Of a DNA stretch of 64,000 nt, positions 1-13,145 are shown piece after piece. The notes under the pieces were generated by a model. It had not been told where the DNA came from. It did no database searches and saw nothing but the letters and a program-made list of their open reading frames with translations. Where the stretch lies: assembly GCF_910592395.1 (NCBI RefSeq), contig NC_088318.1, forward strand, positions 1,612,001-1,676,000, read 5' to 3'. The DNA is from Lineus longissimus. Taxonomy: Eukaryota; Nemertea; Pilidiophora; Heteronemertea; Lineidae. Each line of letters begins with the position of its first letter. The first letter of the stretch is position 1. A program made the translations under genes and the position numbers.

Positions 1-1990
1 GATTTGTACAGTGTTGGGTAGTGATAAAATCTTGATCTCTATTATCAAGTATTCATGAAGACTAGACTTTTTTTTCCTTGCTATTATCAATCAATATTAC
101 ACATCAAGAGAGGTATTGAGTCCTCAAATTTATGTGCTATAGGCAGGAGCCAGGTAGGCCAGATTAAGTTACACAAAGCTGCTGTTGGGGGGGGGGGGGT
201 CTCTCCTCTCTCACAGTATATCGAAACTACTCACGTTTGACTATGTATGATGATCAGTATACTTATTGTATCAAGCAAACCATACTGAAGACTTCCAATT
301 TGACCCCCCTCCCCCCAGCTTCTAGCCTTGGTCCTCATTCAACACTATTGTATAAGGAGAATAAGGAAGTTAGAATGGCAAAGAGTTCTAGATTTGTCTG
401 TTTTGTATAAAGGAATGTACATGTAGTTATAAAAATGAAATCATGTAGACGACCAACACTTCTGCCCCAAGCTCTTAGGGCTTGCCAAGCGTAGGCCACT
501 TGCATTATTTGGTCAGCATTTTTTCATTGTATGAATGTGCTAGCTTTTGGTATAAGACCACAACATCATGTTATTTTCACCTACATTTTATTATTGTGCT
601 GTTTGTTATAATGTTGAATAATACTACTTATACTACATAATACATTTTATGCTTGGTTTTCTGTTAAATCAAACACTTACGTTGCTCAGGGTTGTATACC
701 TGCATAATCGATAACAAGGCTATTATCAGTTATCAGGTAAAGGCTGAAGGATTTTTTTCTGCTGAGAAGTGAGTGTGAGCTCTCTACTCATTGATGGATC
801 CTTTGGTTGCTCAGCCACAGATAGGAACCAAATACAAACCACCAGGATTCTAGTCCCATTGACGGCTGAGAAGAGCCTGGATTTCTAGCCTGGCCTTGCG
901 TTGGAATGATCCCCTTGTTAGATACATTGGGCCCCAAGTTCTGGACAATAACACTTTCAATTGTAGGGTGAACCCCTTATTCACCTTGATAAAGTAAAAA
1001 CTCACTAACCGGAATTGTACACAAATCCTATTTTATTTCTGCTTCACTGATAAAAGTATGTACAATGTATATCTATTATCTGCAGGGTACCACTCTAAAA
1101 TTAGAATTATGTATATACAGGGTGGCCCAGAATTATTTTCCTTTGGACAATAGAATTCTATTGTGTATCCATTGTGTGAGGGAAAATAATTCTGGGCCAC
1201 CCTGGAGTGTCTTCCCTGACTGTTTTGAACGCGTGGAGCCATCACCTTTGAAACGGCGCCATCTCAGGCTGCCAAGTTCAAAACAAATTTGAAATCATTC
1301 CAAACAGCTCCATGAATCATTTGAACTACCATACAATGCATTCAGATGGCTCAAAAACCATTTAAAATGCATAATGGAACTATGTAAATATGGCTTTTTA
1401 AAAAGCATCCAACTTAATTGGTGGCTGTGCCAAAAACTTGATGAACAGTGGTAGGTCCGACGCGTTCAAATCAAATGCCAGGAAAAACACTGGTTTTGAC
1501 TTAGATAATTTATAGAATAAAGTTGTTCCTGATACCATCAGGATTGATTGTTTTTTGTGACCCCCTGTACTCGATATTTCACTTACTACGATTTTGCAAT
1601 AATTTCTCTTGTTTATTCCAAATCGAATAAATCGTTATAATCTAACAATCCGTATAAATAAACTTGTAATATTTCAAACCAATCAGTCATGTCCAATGTT
1701 TTCATCAAATGACTCTTTCAAGGCAGCCGCTGAATGAGAAGCCAGAAGAGACTGTAAAACCGGAATGCTTCACACACCCTTTTTTTCACATCGACTGTCA
1801 ATCGCCGAATGGCAGCAAAACTAAAATCACTCTTACGGGGTTGTCAATGCTCAGTTAAATGAATAAGTTACAATTTGATGACACCCTGAAATAAAATAAA
1901 GTGCACTGGTATGACACCACAGCCAAAGATGTGTTTAACATTTCACCAATGGAGTCAGTCAGATTCAGTCCGTTCCAAGGCAATGCAATC
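1..1990. other. intergenic DNA, no gene recognised
   Basis: No credible coding exon or RNA gene is visible on either strand. The stretch is AT-rich with a G homopolymer near 188-199 and C-rich patches near 304-316. It contains one short mariner-like palindrome (separate entry). A sequence near 1558-1569 reads on the minus strand as a TACAGGGGGTCACA-type transposon end, without a clear partner. Confidence 0.6.
1117..1204. mobile_element. short palindromic MITE with mariner-like ends
   Basis: The stretch begins with CAGGGTGGCCCAGAATTATT and ends with its near-perfect reverse complement, giving about 27-bp terminal inverted repeats around a ~30-bp centre. Ends of the form TACAGGGTGNCCC flanked by TA are typical of Tc1/mariner-type non-autonomous elements. 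Two further elements with related ends lie at 48689-48836 and 60440-60667. Assignment to the superfamily is inferred from the ends only; no transposase is present. Confidence 0.7.
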
Positions 1991-2326
1991 CTACCCGATG
2001 AATTCCTTATGTAACTTGATCAGCACATCCCCGTGACATGCGAGTGGATGACACCAACACCCCAACACTTTCCCTGTCAACTCGTGCAACTGTCCGACAA
2101 GTTTCTCCCGGGCATACTGCTCAAACCTCTGACAACATTCCTCCCTTGAGTAAGTCTGCATATTGAATGGGTTGCCCCACTTTTCACCGCCAGGCTTTGA
2201 GTAGCTGGGCACCATCTTGTGTAAGTTGCGTCCAACGTAGACATGATTATCGTCCTCCAACCAGTGCGCCAGGTCGCGGTACCCCAACTTGATGAGATTG
2301 GCTTTGTTGATATTCTCCACTCGCAT
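1991..2326 (-). CDS. DUF4326-family small protein
   Basis: An intact single-exon frame of 111 aa. The N-terminal part (residues about 10-35) has the segment LGYRDLAHWLEDDNHVYVGR, followed by KWGNPF near residue 50 and a C-terminal GKVLGCWCHPLACHGDVLIK. This combination (YIGR, WGNPF, CxC, CHGD) is the signature of the DUF4326 domain, common in phages, bacteria, large DNA viruses and scattered eukaryotes. The clustered Cys/His residues suggest metal binding, but no reaction is established, so I name none. The start is the first in-frame ATG and gives a full-length domain. The gene sits alone between non-coding DNA and the 3' end of acinus. It could be a genuine host gene of transferred origin or part of an old mobile element. 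Confidence 0.75.
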   Translation of the reverse strand: MRVENINKANLIKLGYRDLAHWLEDDNHVYVGRNLHKMVPSYSKPGGEKWGNPFNMQTYSREECCQRFEQYAREKLVGQLHELTGKVLGCWCHPLACHGDVLIKLHKEFIG

Positions 2327-3370
2327 TGTCTTCCTCCATTTTGTGTCGATCCGTTTTCGTTGCTGAAGTCAGAATAATAAGATATGAGTTTTATTTGAAC
2401 TTAAACATCATTGTAAATTCATCAATAGGACTCCAAGTATTTTCAGACCCCTCACCATGGTATCAAAGTACAGCAATGCCCATATTTTCTACACCCCTTT
2501 CCCCATGTGTATGTACGAAAAAAAGGACCCCCACAGTTTGAAAATGTCGTTGTCAGTAGAAGTGGAGATCAACTCTTCAACCAGCTACTGAAGCCCGAAT
2601 GATTATTGTAAGGGACCAACTGGCCAGGTTGATCCCATTACAAGCCCACTTCTTATATGAAGACTGTGTCCAACTCCATGTCACAACCTGCCTTGCCATC
2701 GAGGGAGGTCCACCCAACAACATGAGAACAAAGTCACAATCAAACCTCATTGCCTTGTCTCTGTTCAGCTTTGGGCTCAGATTTTGTGACTTGAGGAACT
2801 GTCTCATATCGCACCACTGATCATTGCTACCACCTCTTTCTAATCAAGAACCTCATTCGCCAAGAAACCATTTCCTCCAGTTTCAAGTCTACTGAAGCTC
2901 AGGAGGAAGCCAAGTCTTGTTTGTGGACAGCTTGGACATACTACCTCCACATCTTCCACTAAGGTTTCTTCCAGACACTCGCATCGGGGAAAGATGCGAC
3001 AAAAATCATGACACTCAACTTTAGAATAATCCTCGCCATGCATTCACAAAAATAAAACACTGGCAAACTTTTGACGGTTTACTTCATTGATTTATCAATA
3101 AAAGGAGCAAAAAGTATTTTTCAACTTTTATTATTTTCCAACATGCCAGGCATACAAGTAAGTTGATAAAACAGAAATTCATATTGCCTGTGGCATAAGA
3201 CAAATACATGTAACTTGGCAATTTTACGATAAAAAGTTGTGATTGATGACACAATCCTAACTCAGTGACAACCCCGAGAATACACGAGTCTTCGACGCTG
3301 AGATATGTTTACACTTTCCAAAATCAGAATAATCTCTCAAATATCTAAATGTTTTGAAGACGCTTTCATC
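2327..3370. other. intergenic DNA between DUF4326 gene and acinus 3' end
   Basis: No recognisable gene. On the minus strand two short frames lie close together (2840-3043 and 2577-2807). They match no family I know, and their codons and composition do not argue strongly for coding. A minus-strand AATAAA at 3127-3132 is an alternative, more distal polyadenylation signal for acinus. Confidence 0.4.
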
Positions 3371-3386
3371 AAAGTTGACAAGACAT

Positions 3387-3392
3387 TTTATT
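3387..3392 (-). promoter_or_regulatory. polyadenylation signal of acinus
   Basis: AATAAA on the minus strand, about 220 bp downstream of the acinus stop codon at 3613-3615. It is the nearest canonical hexamer. A second lies at 3127-3132. Confidence 0.45.
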
Positions 3393-3612
3393 TCTATGGC
3401 TCGTTGCTGATCCATTGGACCCCATTCCCTGTAGTTGACACTATACAACTCTCAGGAGCTTATGTGCATCAGTTCCCTGTAGGCGAGGTTGTGTCCATGA
3501 GACAGTTGGTAATATAGACATGATCAGCTTTATCCATAGTGTTCAACTGTACATTTTAATGAGATATCTATAGTCTTAATGAGTTCATATGATTCTAATT
3601 AGCATGTGCTTC

Positions 3613-6600
3613 TCAGCGCCTTCTCCGCTCACGACTTCTGCTCCTCGAGTGTCGTCTTGTTCGCTCTCGTTCTTTCTCTCGTTCTCGTTCCTGAAAGTCA
3701 ACAACATAGAATCAATGATGGTTGTCAATCAAGGAGAAGTGGGGGACGTGCAGATGTCGTCATCACAGCAAGACGCCATTTTGGACAGAGGCGCTGTTCA
3801 CACGCCGTGGCACGCATTGTAGGGGACGTCAGAAGGGTCAGGGCCATGGAATGTTGTCCAAAATGGCTGCCTGAATGACGAATGTTCGCTATAGTCAGCC
3901 TCAGAAGTGAATGTCCACATCCTTTTGAGATGCTATGCAAAAAGAGGCGGATTTCTTCAAAGTTTGTTTTATTTCATGCTTATTTTTGGACCAAACACAC
4001 ATTGCACAAGTCTTTGAAAATTTTGAGTGGTCAAAAGCGGGGTCGTTTTTTTCTTGAGAAATTTGGAAGATATACATGAAAAAATACAAACCTGAAGATT
4101 TCATCGAAAGTCGACAAGAAATAAATGTGTCTGTGTGAAAATGTACACAAAAATAATGTACACGAAAACAGGTCTTACACTAAAATGTACTTTATTTCTT
4201 GCAGAGTTAGCCTGAACGTTGAATCGGGTCCCAAAATTAGATTTCATAAAATCCAAACTTTGAAGAAATCGGCTCAATGATTTGCACTCGACTCAAAACC
4301 CCAGCTCCTTGCTGGTTTAAAACAGAGTCATGAGACCAATACAGTATAGCCAATCGGGATCTAACTGTAGTGGCACACAAGGAGAGCTCACACAAGCTTA
4401 TACAGTTGATGAGGAAGAACTTACTGCCATTTGTTCCCGCTTCCTCCTGTCGAGTCTCTCCATCTCTCGTTTCTTCCTCTCCGCATGCATCCTTTCCTCC
4501 AACTCCTGTCGTCTCTTGTCTCGATCCAGCGCCTCCTGGATGCGACGACGCTCACCTTCTAGAGCCTAAAATGGAGCGAGACGGAAGTCAAAACAAGTTC
4601 CAAGCAATATGATATACCCATCCCTACAGACCAGCATCACAAGACCATGCCCTCATACTTATTGAAAGATGCATACCTGTCTGGGAAAAATTCAAGCATG
4701 CCAGGAGAGAAATTCGACAGCAACAATCTGTATCACAGTATGTTGAGACTGAGAGAAGAATGGAATTATTGGGCAAATACAGCTAATAACTAAGTCAGAA
4801 AGACATAGCTGTCTGGTTACCTGTTGCTCTGTGAGTGGGAGCCAGTAGACCGATGGTGTTGCCTTGGTCTTCCTGAACAGATCATCGAGCAGCTTGGCTG
4901 GCGGCTCCTCATCCTGAACCTTCTTCTCCTTACGCTCCTTCCTCTCTTTCACGCGACTCTCTTTCGGCTGCCGTTTGGGTTCTCGTGACCTTGACCTGTC
5001 GCGAGATTTCACTCGTGGACTCGGTGACCTCTGCACGACCTTTGCACGATCCCATTCCCGGCCGGATGGCCGTCTTTCTATTGGTGGCTCACGGCGATTA
5101 CGCTGATCCATGTCGCGCTCTTTCTCCCGCCGTTCTCGCTCACGATCTCTGACGGCAGCCTCATTTGGAACCTCTCTTTTGATTGGCTTATCAGCATCCT
5201 GGAAATTTTCAAGCTGCAAAAAACAGATTATAGATGAAATCATTGGACACACTGACGATGATATCATAAGACCTTCTTGTCCATTGGTGCTGGTAACAGG
5301 AGTTCCCCATTAGAATCTCCACACAATAGCGGGCACAGGGGAACTACAGTACATGCGCTTCTATTGTTCAATCAAGTATGAAGAAGGTTTTAGAAAATTA
5401 ACAATTGCCTTATTCCTATTTTTTGCTATATTTCTCATCAGATCTGACTGAAGTAAATAAATCAACTGAAAATCAATTTGTCGAGATTTTCAATTGCCAA
5501 CTCACCTCTGCCTCTGTGGAGAAGTCAACACTGAGATTCTTTGGATTAGAAAGCGGCCATTTTGTGTTGTGTAATGCTTGTCTAGTCTTCGAGGCGTCCA
5601 AATCAGTTTCATACTGAAAATGAAACAATGAGAGAATTTAGATCAATTTGATGCATGGAGAGCTGAACACTTTTTGTGACCCAGCACACTAAATTGGGTA
5701 GAAAGTCGCCCTTTGGACATACAGATTTATCCACATGTTCATACAGCTTTGGTTTAGGCTTCATTTTGATATCACTCCCATTTGATATCTTTTGTGGTGC
5801 TCGAGATATTCATAAATATGTGCTGAAAGAAACCACAATGTCTGGGCTAGCAAACACATCTTTCAAACTCTGCAACTGTAGATGTTCAAATAAAGACAAT
5901 GATGTTATCCCGAACAAGGTCCTCCCATGGGTTTAAAAGGGTTAAAATAATATTTACCATGACAAGACAGTGACTCTTAATCTTATCGATCCAGAAGCCG
6001 CCCTCGGTCAGCTTGCCTGTCCTCTCCAGAAGCTCCTTCAGCTGCCGCAGTGTGAACGGTCGCACCAAGTTTCTGATGTGGATGACACGGCTGGTCGGAT
6101 GTTTTGGTGGCGACGGTGACCGGCGTGCCTTCTGGGGTTCGTCTGCCACCACTAGAGGCTTACTACGACTGAGTTTACGGATGATCTGTGGTGGAGCTGA
6201 AGAAGAAAGAAATAGATAAGTATCACCTGGTTTATTTAAACTTTTCCCTGCCAGACTTAGGATATACTCGCCTCGTCATATTTTGACCCCCCCCCCCCCA
6301 AGATACCTAAGTATTGGTCTACTTCAAGTTGCTACAGCTCAAAAGGTACATGTATTAGATTAAGACTCTTCATGTAAATCTCACCCAATACAAATACCAT
6401 ATTTGCTCAGAAAATACTGACATTAGCAGCAAAGCATTGATTGACTGGATTCTTGTGTTGGCTACAGCTTGAAGTCTTAAGGAACCTGATTAAATCTGCC
6501 CATATATTTCTTACATTTGACTTTGGGTTCAACGTCAGGTATCTCCATATCTTCCTGCACCTTCAAATGATCCTCCTCAGCCAGTACTTCACGTCTGTCT

Positions 6601-9600
6601 TCACTGCTGACAACCTGCAAACAGAGAATGAGACAAATCGATTGACTGCCATGAAGTAATACGGGGGCTTCTTTTAAAGGTATTTTAGGTCAGGGAACAT
6701 TTAAAGTTTCCGCACATCGAATGAAATTTGATGACGACCAATTCGACGTACCTGTGTGACTGTCCTCCTGATCTTCATATCCTTGTGCTCATCGTCATCA
6801 TCCCCGTCATCTTCAGCCTCTCCATCCTCCTTCTCATGGTCTGACGCAGCCTCTTCCTTCACCACTTCTACCTCTGCTGGTGTGTCCACGGCCAAGATTG
6901 GCTTCACATCAGGAATCAGACCCTGAAAGGTTACAAGAATATTCTAAAACATACTGAATAGCTAGAGTTGTTGATGTGTCCATATTGAACGACAACACAA
7001 AATAGATGGGCTGAAACAAATTCCTTGGCTATGGGTTGCCTGTAAAATGGCAGCCAAAACTAAATGGGACAGAACAAAATGGTTTGTGCGTATAAGTAAG
7101 ACAAACCTTTAGAGATTCGGACGAGATCGATATTTGTCTCTTGGGTGAGACCTTGCGACCGCCCCAGCGGCGTTTCCTCGGTGGCCGAGGCTCCTGCTTC
7201 AAATCCTCTTCCTTCCTTTCAATCTCATCAGTCTCCTTCACATCAAGAACATCCGCTGGAAACAAAACACAATATGAATAACTTTATGCAAATCACTCAG
7301 GACAGTCCCAAGGATTCCAAAGAAACTGGAAATTTCTTTACTTTTTTCTCACATTTATGAAATTCGAGCTGTAGCAATACCACATTCATACTTTGGGGTT
7401 TTTATTATGTCACGTGATTAAGGCCTATTCAGTGAAAGTTTTCAGTATCTCGAAAATGTCCCAAGTCGTAATTTCCTTTACTTGAGGCCATACCACTGTT
7501 GCGCTGATGGAGAAAATATCAACATGAAGATGTGCGGTGTGTGTGGTTTGTGCAGAAGGTTCCGAGTCACAACACTAGTGGTTGCTGTTTGTTTGATATG
7601 GTGCGGCAGGTATAGGCTGAGGTTAGACCACTGGGGGGGTGAAATGAACTATCTGGCCCCAGTTACTCAAGTAAAGATATAAGTAGAAGATAGTGCAAGA
7701 GACAAATCTAATTCCATGTATTACTTGTGGTTGAGTTTGGCTGGCTGTCGTTGGACTCATCTTCTTCCTTCTCCTGCAAATAGACAACAAAGAGGACAAT
7801 GTTAATGACGAGTTGTGGGATAAGCCATCACCCCTGTTTTCAAGCCTCAGAAGCATCCCACATTCAATCTGTTCAAATGTACTACCCAAGCAGTGACTTC
7901 ATCAGAAGCAACATGAATTAAGTTCACTCAATATTTTTGTAGTTCTTATTTTTGAAACCATCCCCAGAAGGACGTTGCATTTGTACATTTAATGACCCCA
8001 TTTATGTGGCCCGTCTGCCTCACGACCAATGAGGAATGAAAACTAGCGTGGTTTAGATGCTCAGAAATACTGCTAACAAGTCTAAGGATGACTTGGCCAA
8101 GTTATCACTCTACCCAGGTGGATCAATCACATTATACTTCACCAAATCTGGCACAGTACAGTCAATTTTAGTGCTGTTTTTAAAACTTTGTTAATACGGA
8201 AGCCAACCATGCCAATTTCCCCTCAATCACTGACAATGATACCAAAACCACGAAAAGGCATACAAAATGTGTGACATGTTGCAAGACGAAACCTGGTCGT
8301 TGATGTGGTTCTCCTGCTCGTATTAGCCTTGGTGTAACCTAGAGGGAATAAAGACGTCATCAGAGGGGGGCTGGGGCACTGGCTGCGCCTGATAGTAGGC
8401 GATGGCTGGCTGAGCCTCATGCTCTCGTTATTCTTCCACTCATCGGTAGGAGACTCTTTACGACTTCTGCTCCTAGCATGACAACACTTGTCCTGACCAC
8501 ATTTGACTTTCTAGAGTCTTTGCCATGTAAGTGGTTCAATGTTAGTTGTGCCTTCATTGCTGCTTTGGCCTACATGTACATGGTCGTTTTTTCTTACACT
8601 GCTGGTTTGGCCCACATTGCCACCTTCTGTCATGTTCAATAGCATTGTTTGACATGCCATGTACATGTGTATACGCTCTTATTTCCAGCAGAAGTGTCTG
8701 TGGCACATTTTGAGCACAGCATCGAGGAATTTGACAGAACATTGTCAAGTTTACAGCCCAAGTCCTTGTCATATTTTTGAGCACAGCATTGTGGAATTCG
8801 ACAGAACTTTCTAAACAGTTTACCGGTGGAGTCTTTCGATAAGAATGCACAGTCGCACAGTATCCTTGGCATTGCGAAATTCGACACAACTTTCTAAACA
8901 GTTACCGCAAGAGTCTCTCAACAAGAATGCACAGTGTCTTTAGCGTATTTATGAGCACAGCATCGAGGAATTTAACAGAACATTCTCAAACATACTGGTG
9001 TCATTTAGATTGCGCATCCAATACAAGGTCCACAGAATAAGTAGACGTCCTGAACAATCATAATATCAGAAGTGTTTACGTTGCAGTACAGTGGTAGCGC
9101 GCTTGCATGGCAGATTTCTCAATCCATAGGAGTCGTATTATCAAAACAATATGTATGGAAGATCAACATTTAGCTTACTCCTCAAATGACCAAAGTTCAC
9201 TCTCTACTAACATGATTACTAACAACCGTACAGACCAGCTCGGCTTTTCCTTCTGTGACATCCGATCCAAGTCGAACATTCATGTCTTTCACTACGCGCC
9301 TGTGGAGTGTTCATCGAACGAAAGATCGGTTACGAACAGACATAGTCTTGGTGGATCAGAACGTCCTCTTCTACATTGTATAAAGTTTGATGAAGTTTTC
9401 CTCCACAACGATACATGAATGGGTGAATTTTGGTGCCATTTTTGCATAATCCTGTCACGTCACCAAAGTGTATCTTAAATTCGTAGAGCAAAGATTGCAG
9501 TGTTCATCAGCTCATTCGTTTCCAACAATCTCAGAGTTCACTTATCAAAAACAAGATCTGATGCGAATAACAAGTCTGAGCAATAACAATCACTTGCGTA

Positions 9601-12600
9601 GCAATCTCTCAGTTTGTCACATGTAATCCTTCACCATCACATATCGTCTCCGCTCTCCAATCTGTGTCTGCTGACGCATTACTAACAAACACGATTTTTG
9701 ATTGCGAGCTGTCTTTTCATGATAAGCCAGACGTTTAATTACAGACTAATCATCTTTCCATGACTAGTCCTCCCTCAGCTGGTAACCCAGTAGCTAACAT
9801 CTGCCACGCATCTGGTCTGTTAGCACTGCAGTAGCTTCACACTAGTGTCAGTGCCCTCGCTGATATCACACCAGCCCAGTCGACGTCCCCTCATTGGAAG
9901 TACATGTTTGGCCAGCCACAGGCCCCGTCGGTAACTTATTCATGGTACAGGGGACATAGGATAATGCATAATGGGTAGATCAGTGCAGCTCTTCTCGTAA
10001 TGTGACATCATCCCCCTGCCAGTTTCGCTGATTGCTATGTGTAGTGAAATACATTAACCAAATTAATTGAGGGAAGGAGCAGCAATTAGGTTCTTCACAA
10101 AACTGTCCTGGTAACTTTTTTGGTTTCTGGACTATTTGTAAACTACATACAAGTTAGTGTTATGTGATAATTTAGAAGATCACTTTGGGTCAAAACACAA
10201 GACCTGAGAATGAAATCCAACTTCACACAAAACACCTATACCTGAGGATCCATCCCGCCTCCCCACCCCCGCTGACATGGTAGTGTTGATAATACAGAAA
10301 CAGAAGAGGCCTTGTTGAGTCGTCTATAGCTAAAACACAACCATAGCAGCTAGAAGCGCAGAAAGGAACAAAATACTGCGACTGTACTACTGCTCTAGTC
10401 TAACCATCACATGCTTCAGTAGATTTTCAACGATTTTAATTATGAAAAAAGGAGTTTCCAAACTTATATGTTACAATTTTCAATGATATGAAAAAATGGG
10501 ACCCACTTGAATGCGTGATATTTGGAACATGCGATCAAATCCTTAAAGTAGGCCTAGATAATGCTCCTTCCCCCATGAAAGACATGTAGAGAAGTGTAAC
10601 CCTCCTCAGCATTACCTGAACAATCCTTCGATCATCCTTCACACTTGTCACTGCAATTTGCTGATCTTCTTTGGAGCTATCGACCGTGATCCTCTTATCC
10701 CCTTGAGAATCCTCAATGGAAATCCTTCTCTTGGGGCTCTCTACTTCAACATCTTTTTCCTTCTGGGGGCTCCCGACGTCCATGTCTTCCTCTTCAACTT
10801 TAGGTTGTTTTTCGTCCTTAGTTGTATCTGCTTCAGGTTTTGAGGGCTCTGGCGCCTGTTTTTCCACAGCCTTTGGTTCTTTCTTCTTCTCCTTGAATGC
10901 CAGAGGGACGACAGTTTCAACATGGCTGCAAAGCAAAAGCAAAGGAAGATGAGATTTAAAACAGAATATTTTGTTACTCAGTGTAATAACTGGCAAGGGA
11001 CAAAGCTTGTCACCATGACATCTTATAAAAGGTTGGTTGCATCTCTCAAACTTCCATGCTAACTGAACTTATACCACAAATGTATAGTCCTTTTTAGGCA
11101 TAAACTAATGTTCTTGGCACCATTCTATGTGCTTAAGGTCTCATATCAGTAGCCTATGCTCTCCTTTAAACCCTGAGACTCCTCTGGGTATAAGGAAAAC
11201 AACACAACTGATAAAGATATGAAGAAAATGTATGAACCTTCTCTCTGGTGATGCCATATCCATCCTGATCTTCAACTTGAGAGGACTGCGCTGCGCTGAG
11301 GATTCTTTCATCTCTTCAACTCGTGACGTGCCATTGTCCACACCCCGCCCCGGTTTTTCCATCTTCTTGGATGAACTCTGTTTCTTTGGTGATGGGGAGC
11401 CTGGAGCCGAGGATGAACTTGAAGACGCAGACCGCGACCTGAAAATATTTCAAACAGAAATACACGATCAACATCTTTTTGCCTAAAGAAGGACCCCCCA
11501 TAGCAGACTTACTTATTTCCGATTTATAACTTTAGAATGAACAGTTTTGTGTGTGTGGTCCACTGTTAAATTTCTCTCAGGCATCTTTTCATTCTTGGTT
11601 CATGAACAAGTTTCTGTCATTTCTTCATTGCTGCCTTACCTTGACCTCGACTCGGAGTCAGAACTAGAACTTGACTTATCATCAATGCTTCGTGACCTTG
11701 AACGTGACTCTGACCCTGAACTTGATGAACCTGAAGAAGACCTTGATGATGAGTGGCCACGACCTGCATTTTGTTTTCTTCCTCTTTCTGAAAAAGATGT
11801 ACAAATTTTAATTTTAATTTATTGTTGAATGCATGGAAATTGGAAGAAAGAAACCCGCTTTTGTGGGGAGATATTTTTGGGTCAATGGTCAAAGAGGGAA
11901 GGAGATTATTCGTCAACAGGAGCTGGACAATCAGATTCAGCAGGTCATTTACAATACCGTCCTTAGATCGGACCAATCATAGTGCTGCAAGCATTTGCTT
12001 GTAAAAGCAATATATAATCACATCAAGAGAGATATGGATTATAGAATGACCATGCCCTTGGAATCGGAGCCTTACCTTGGTGTCCATCGCTATCATCTCC
12101 AGACTCACTGCCTCGTTCTTTGAGAAGAGACTGAAAAAAGAAAGTAGAATCTATGAAAGAATGAGTTTACTTAAAATCAATCTTCAGAGCCGAAGAAAAA
12201 TGCCTCATTCATTGCCTGCTACTTGATTGAGCCTGCTGAAGTAGTTAAGCCTACCCTTCTTGATAAACACAATCTTTCCTCCAGATAAACGTTCAATCTA
12301 ATGTACAGTTCCCGATATGGACACAACAAGGTCCCACATGGCCTGGATACTAGGTCAATTTCAAACAGGCATTGTGTGTCAAGGCCACGAAGTGAAATTC
12401 GACCATGCACACCCAAGCAATGTACATACATTTCATAACACTTCCACCAGGAAGTTTATCAACTACAATTACAATAGCAGAAATGGCCTAAAGGTTCGAC
12501 AAAGAGAAACCTGAGCCCAAATAAAACCAATCATGACTGTTGTTGCAATGCAGAAAAATGCAGAATGTAATGGTAGCTAGCCTATGTCATGATTGTAAAT

Positions 12601-12866
12601 GTACATGATGCCCTATACGAGTGTATGCCAGCAGTGCATTTTCTCCATGCATTTTTATTTTTCCAGACCAAAAAATCTACTTTAGATTACTAGAGATTTC
12701 TCAGCAAAGAAAGCCTTTCTACCTCTGAAAGTCGTTGTACTAATTCTTTCTTAACTCCTGTCTTTGATAAACCCCTTCCTTCCAGTTCCTTTTTCAGATC
12801 AGCGACCCTGAGTTCGCCAATAGGCCTTCCACCGAGGACCAAAGAACCAGCTTCTCCGTCCGCCAT
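3613..12866 (-). CDS. ACIN1: acinus (apoptotic chromatin condensation inducer; ASAP/PSAP complex subunit)
   Basis: Fourteen exons, listed 5' to 3' on the minus strand: 12723-12866, 12076-12130, 11640-11787, 11238-11438, 10616-10925, 7725-7773, 7107-7255, 6752-6922, 6515-6614, 5958-6196, 5506-5613, 4821-5213, 4425-4565, 3613-3690. They sum to 2286 nt, 761 aa, with all phases consistent. Residues about 13-47 form a SAP DNA/RNA-binding domain ([20 protein letters not shown]). Ser/Arg-rich and acidic regions follow. An acinus-type RRM spans about 479-555 ([20 protein letters not shown]). The RNPS1-binding RSB motif is at about 660-689 ([21 protein letters not shown]). The C-terminus is RS/RE-rich. 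In the known family acinus joins RNPS1 and SAP18 at the exon junction complex. The length is close to the fly protein and shorter than the long vertebrate isoform. The ATG has a good context (AACATGG). Confidence 0.93.
7774..10615 (-). other. acinus intron 5 (2.8 kb)
   Basis: The longest acinus intron. Splicing exon 5 (ends in phase 0) directly to exon 6 (starts in phase 0) restores the reading frame. Inside lie degenerate tandem repeats (8705-8990) and a 134-bp exon-like segment with plausible splice sites (8339-8472; see findings). I see no gene within the intron. Confidence 0.7.
8705..8990. repeat. degenerate tandem repeat in acinus intron 5
   Basis: About four diverged units share the core GAGCACAGCATCGAGGAATT followed by GACAGAACWTTCT. 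Longer versions add AACAGTTTACCG, GAGTCT and AAGAATGCACAGT. Unit length varies from about 60 to 95 bp, so this is an old, decayed array. It explains the overlapping spurious minus-strand frames here. Confidence 0.7.
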
Positions 12867-12982
12867 GTTTAACGCTGGTTTTTAAACACTCTCGTTCCAG
12901 AAACAATTCTGTATAGAAAATACACAGAGATGTGGCTGTGATATTTTCTGGGGCCAGGTTTAGGGTAGCCAGTGCTCGTTGT

Positions 12983-13066
12983 CGTTTCGCTCCATGACCG
13001 TTTCGCCCTCAGTCGTTTCGCTCCAAATCGAAGTGGTTTCGCTCCAAATCGTAGTCGTTTCGCTCC
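12983..13066. repeat. CGTTTCGCTCC short tandem repeat
   Basis: Five diverged units of GTCGTTTCGCTCC(AAAT) type lie 120-200 bp upstream of the acinus start. A comparable CCCATTTCGCCTAC array occurs in cadherin intron 4 (35750-35890). Both share the TTTCGC core. Confidence 0.75.
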
Positions 13067-13068
13067 TT

Positions 13069-13145
13069 GGGTCTCGCTAGGGAGTTTTTCCCAAATGTAC
13101 GCGATGATGACGTGCCCCATTAACAGGACGTAACATCTATTTCAA
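13069..13145 (-). repeat. left copy of inverted promoter-proximal module
   Basis: The sequence GGTCTCGCTAGGGAGTTTTT and onward to about 13145 is repeated in reverse complement at 14082-14153 with only a handful of differences. Read toward acinus, it carries TTACGTCC and CACGTCATCATC, both resembling CRE/ATF half-sites. It lies about 200-280 bp upstream of the acinus ATG. Confidence 0.85.
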
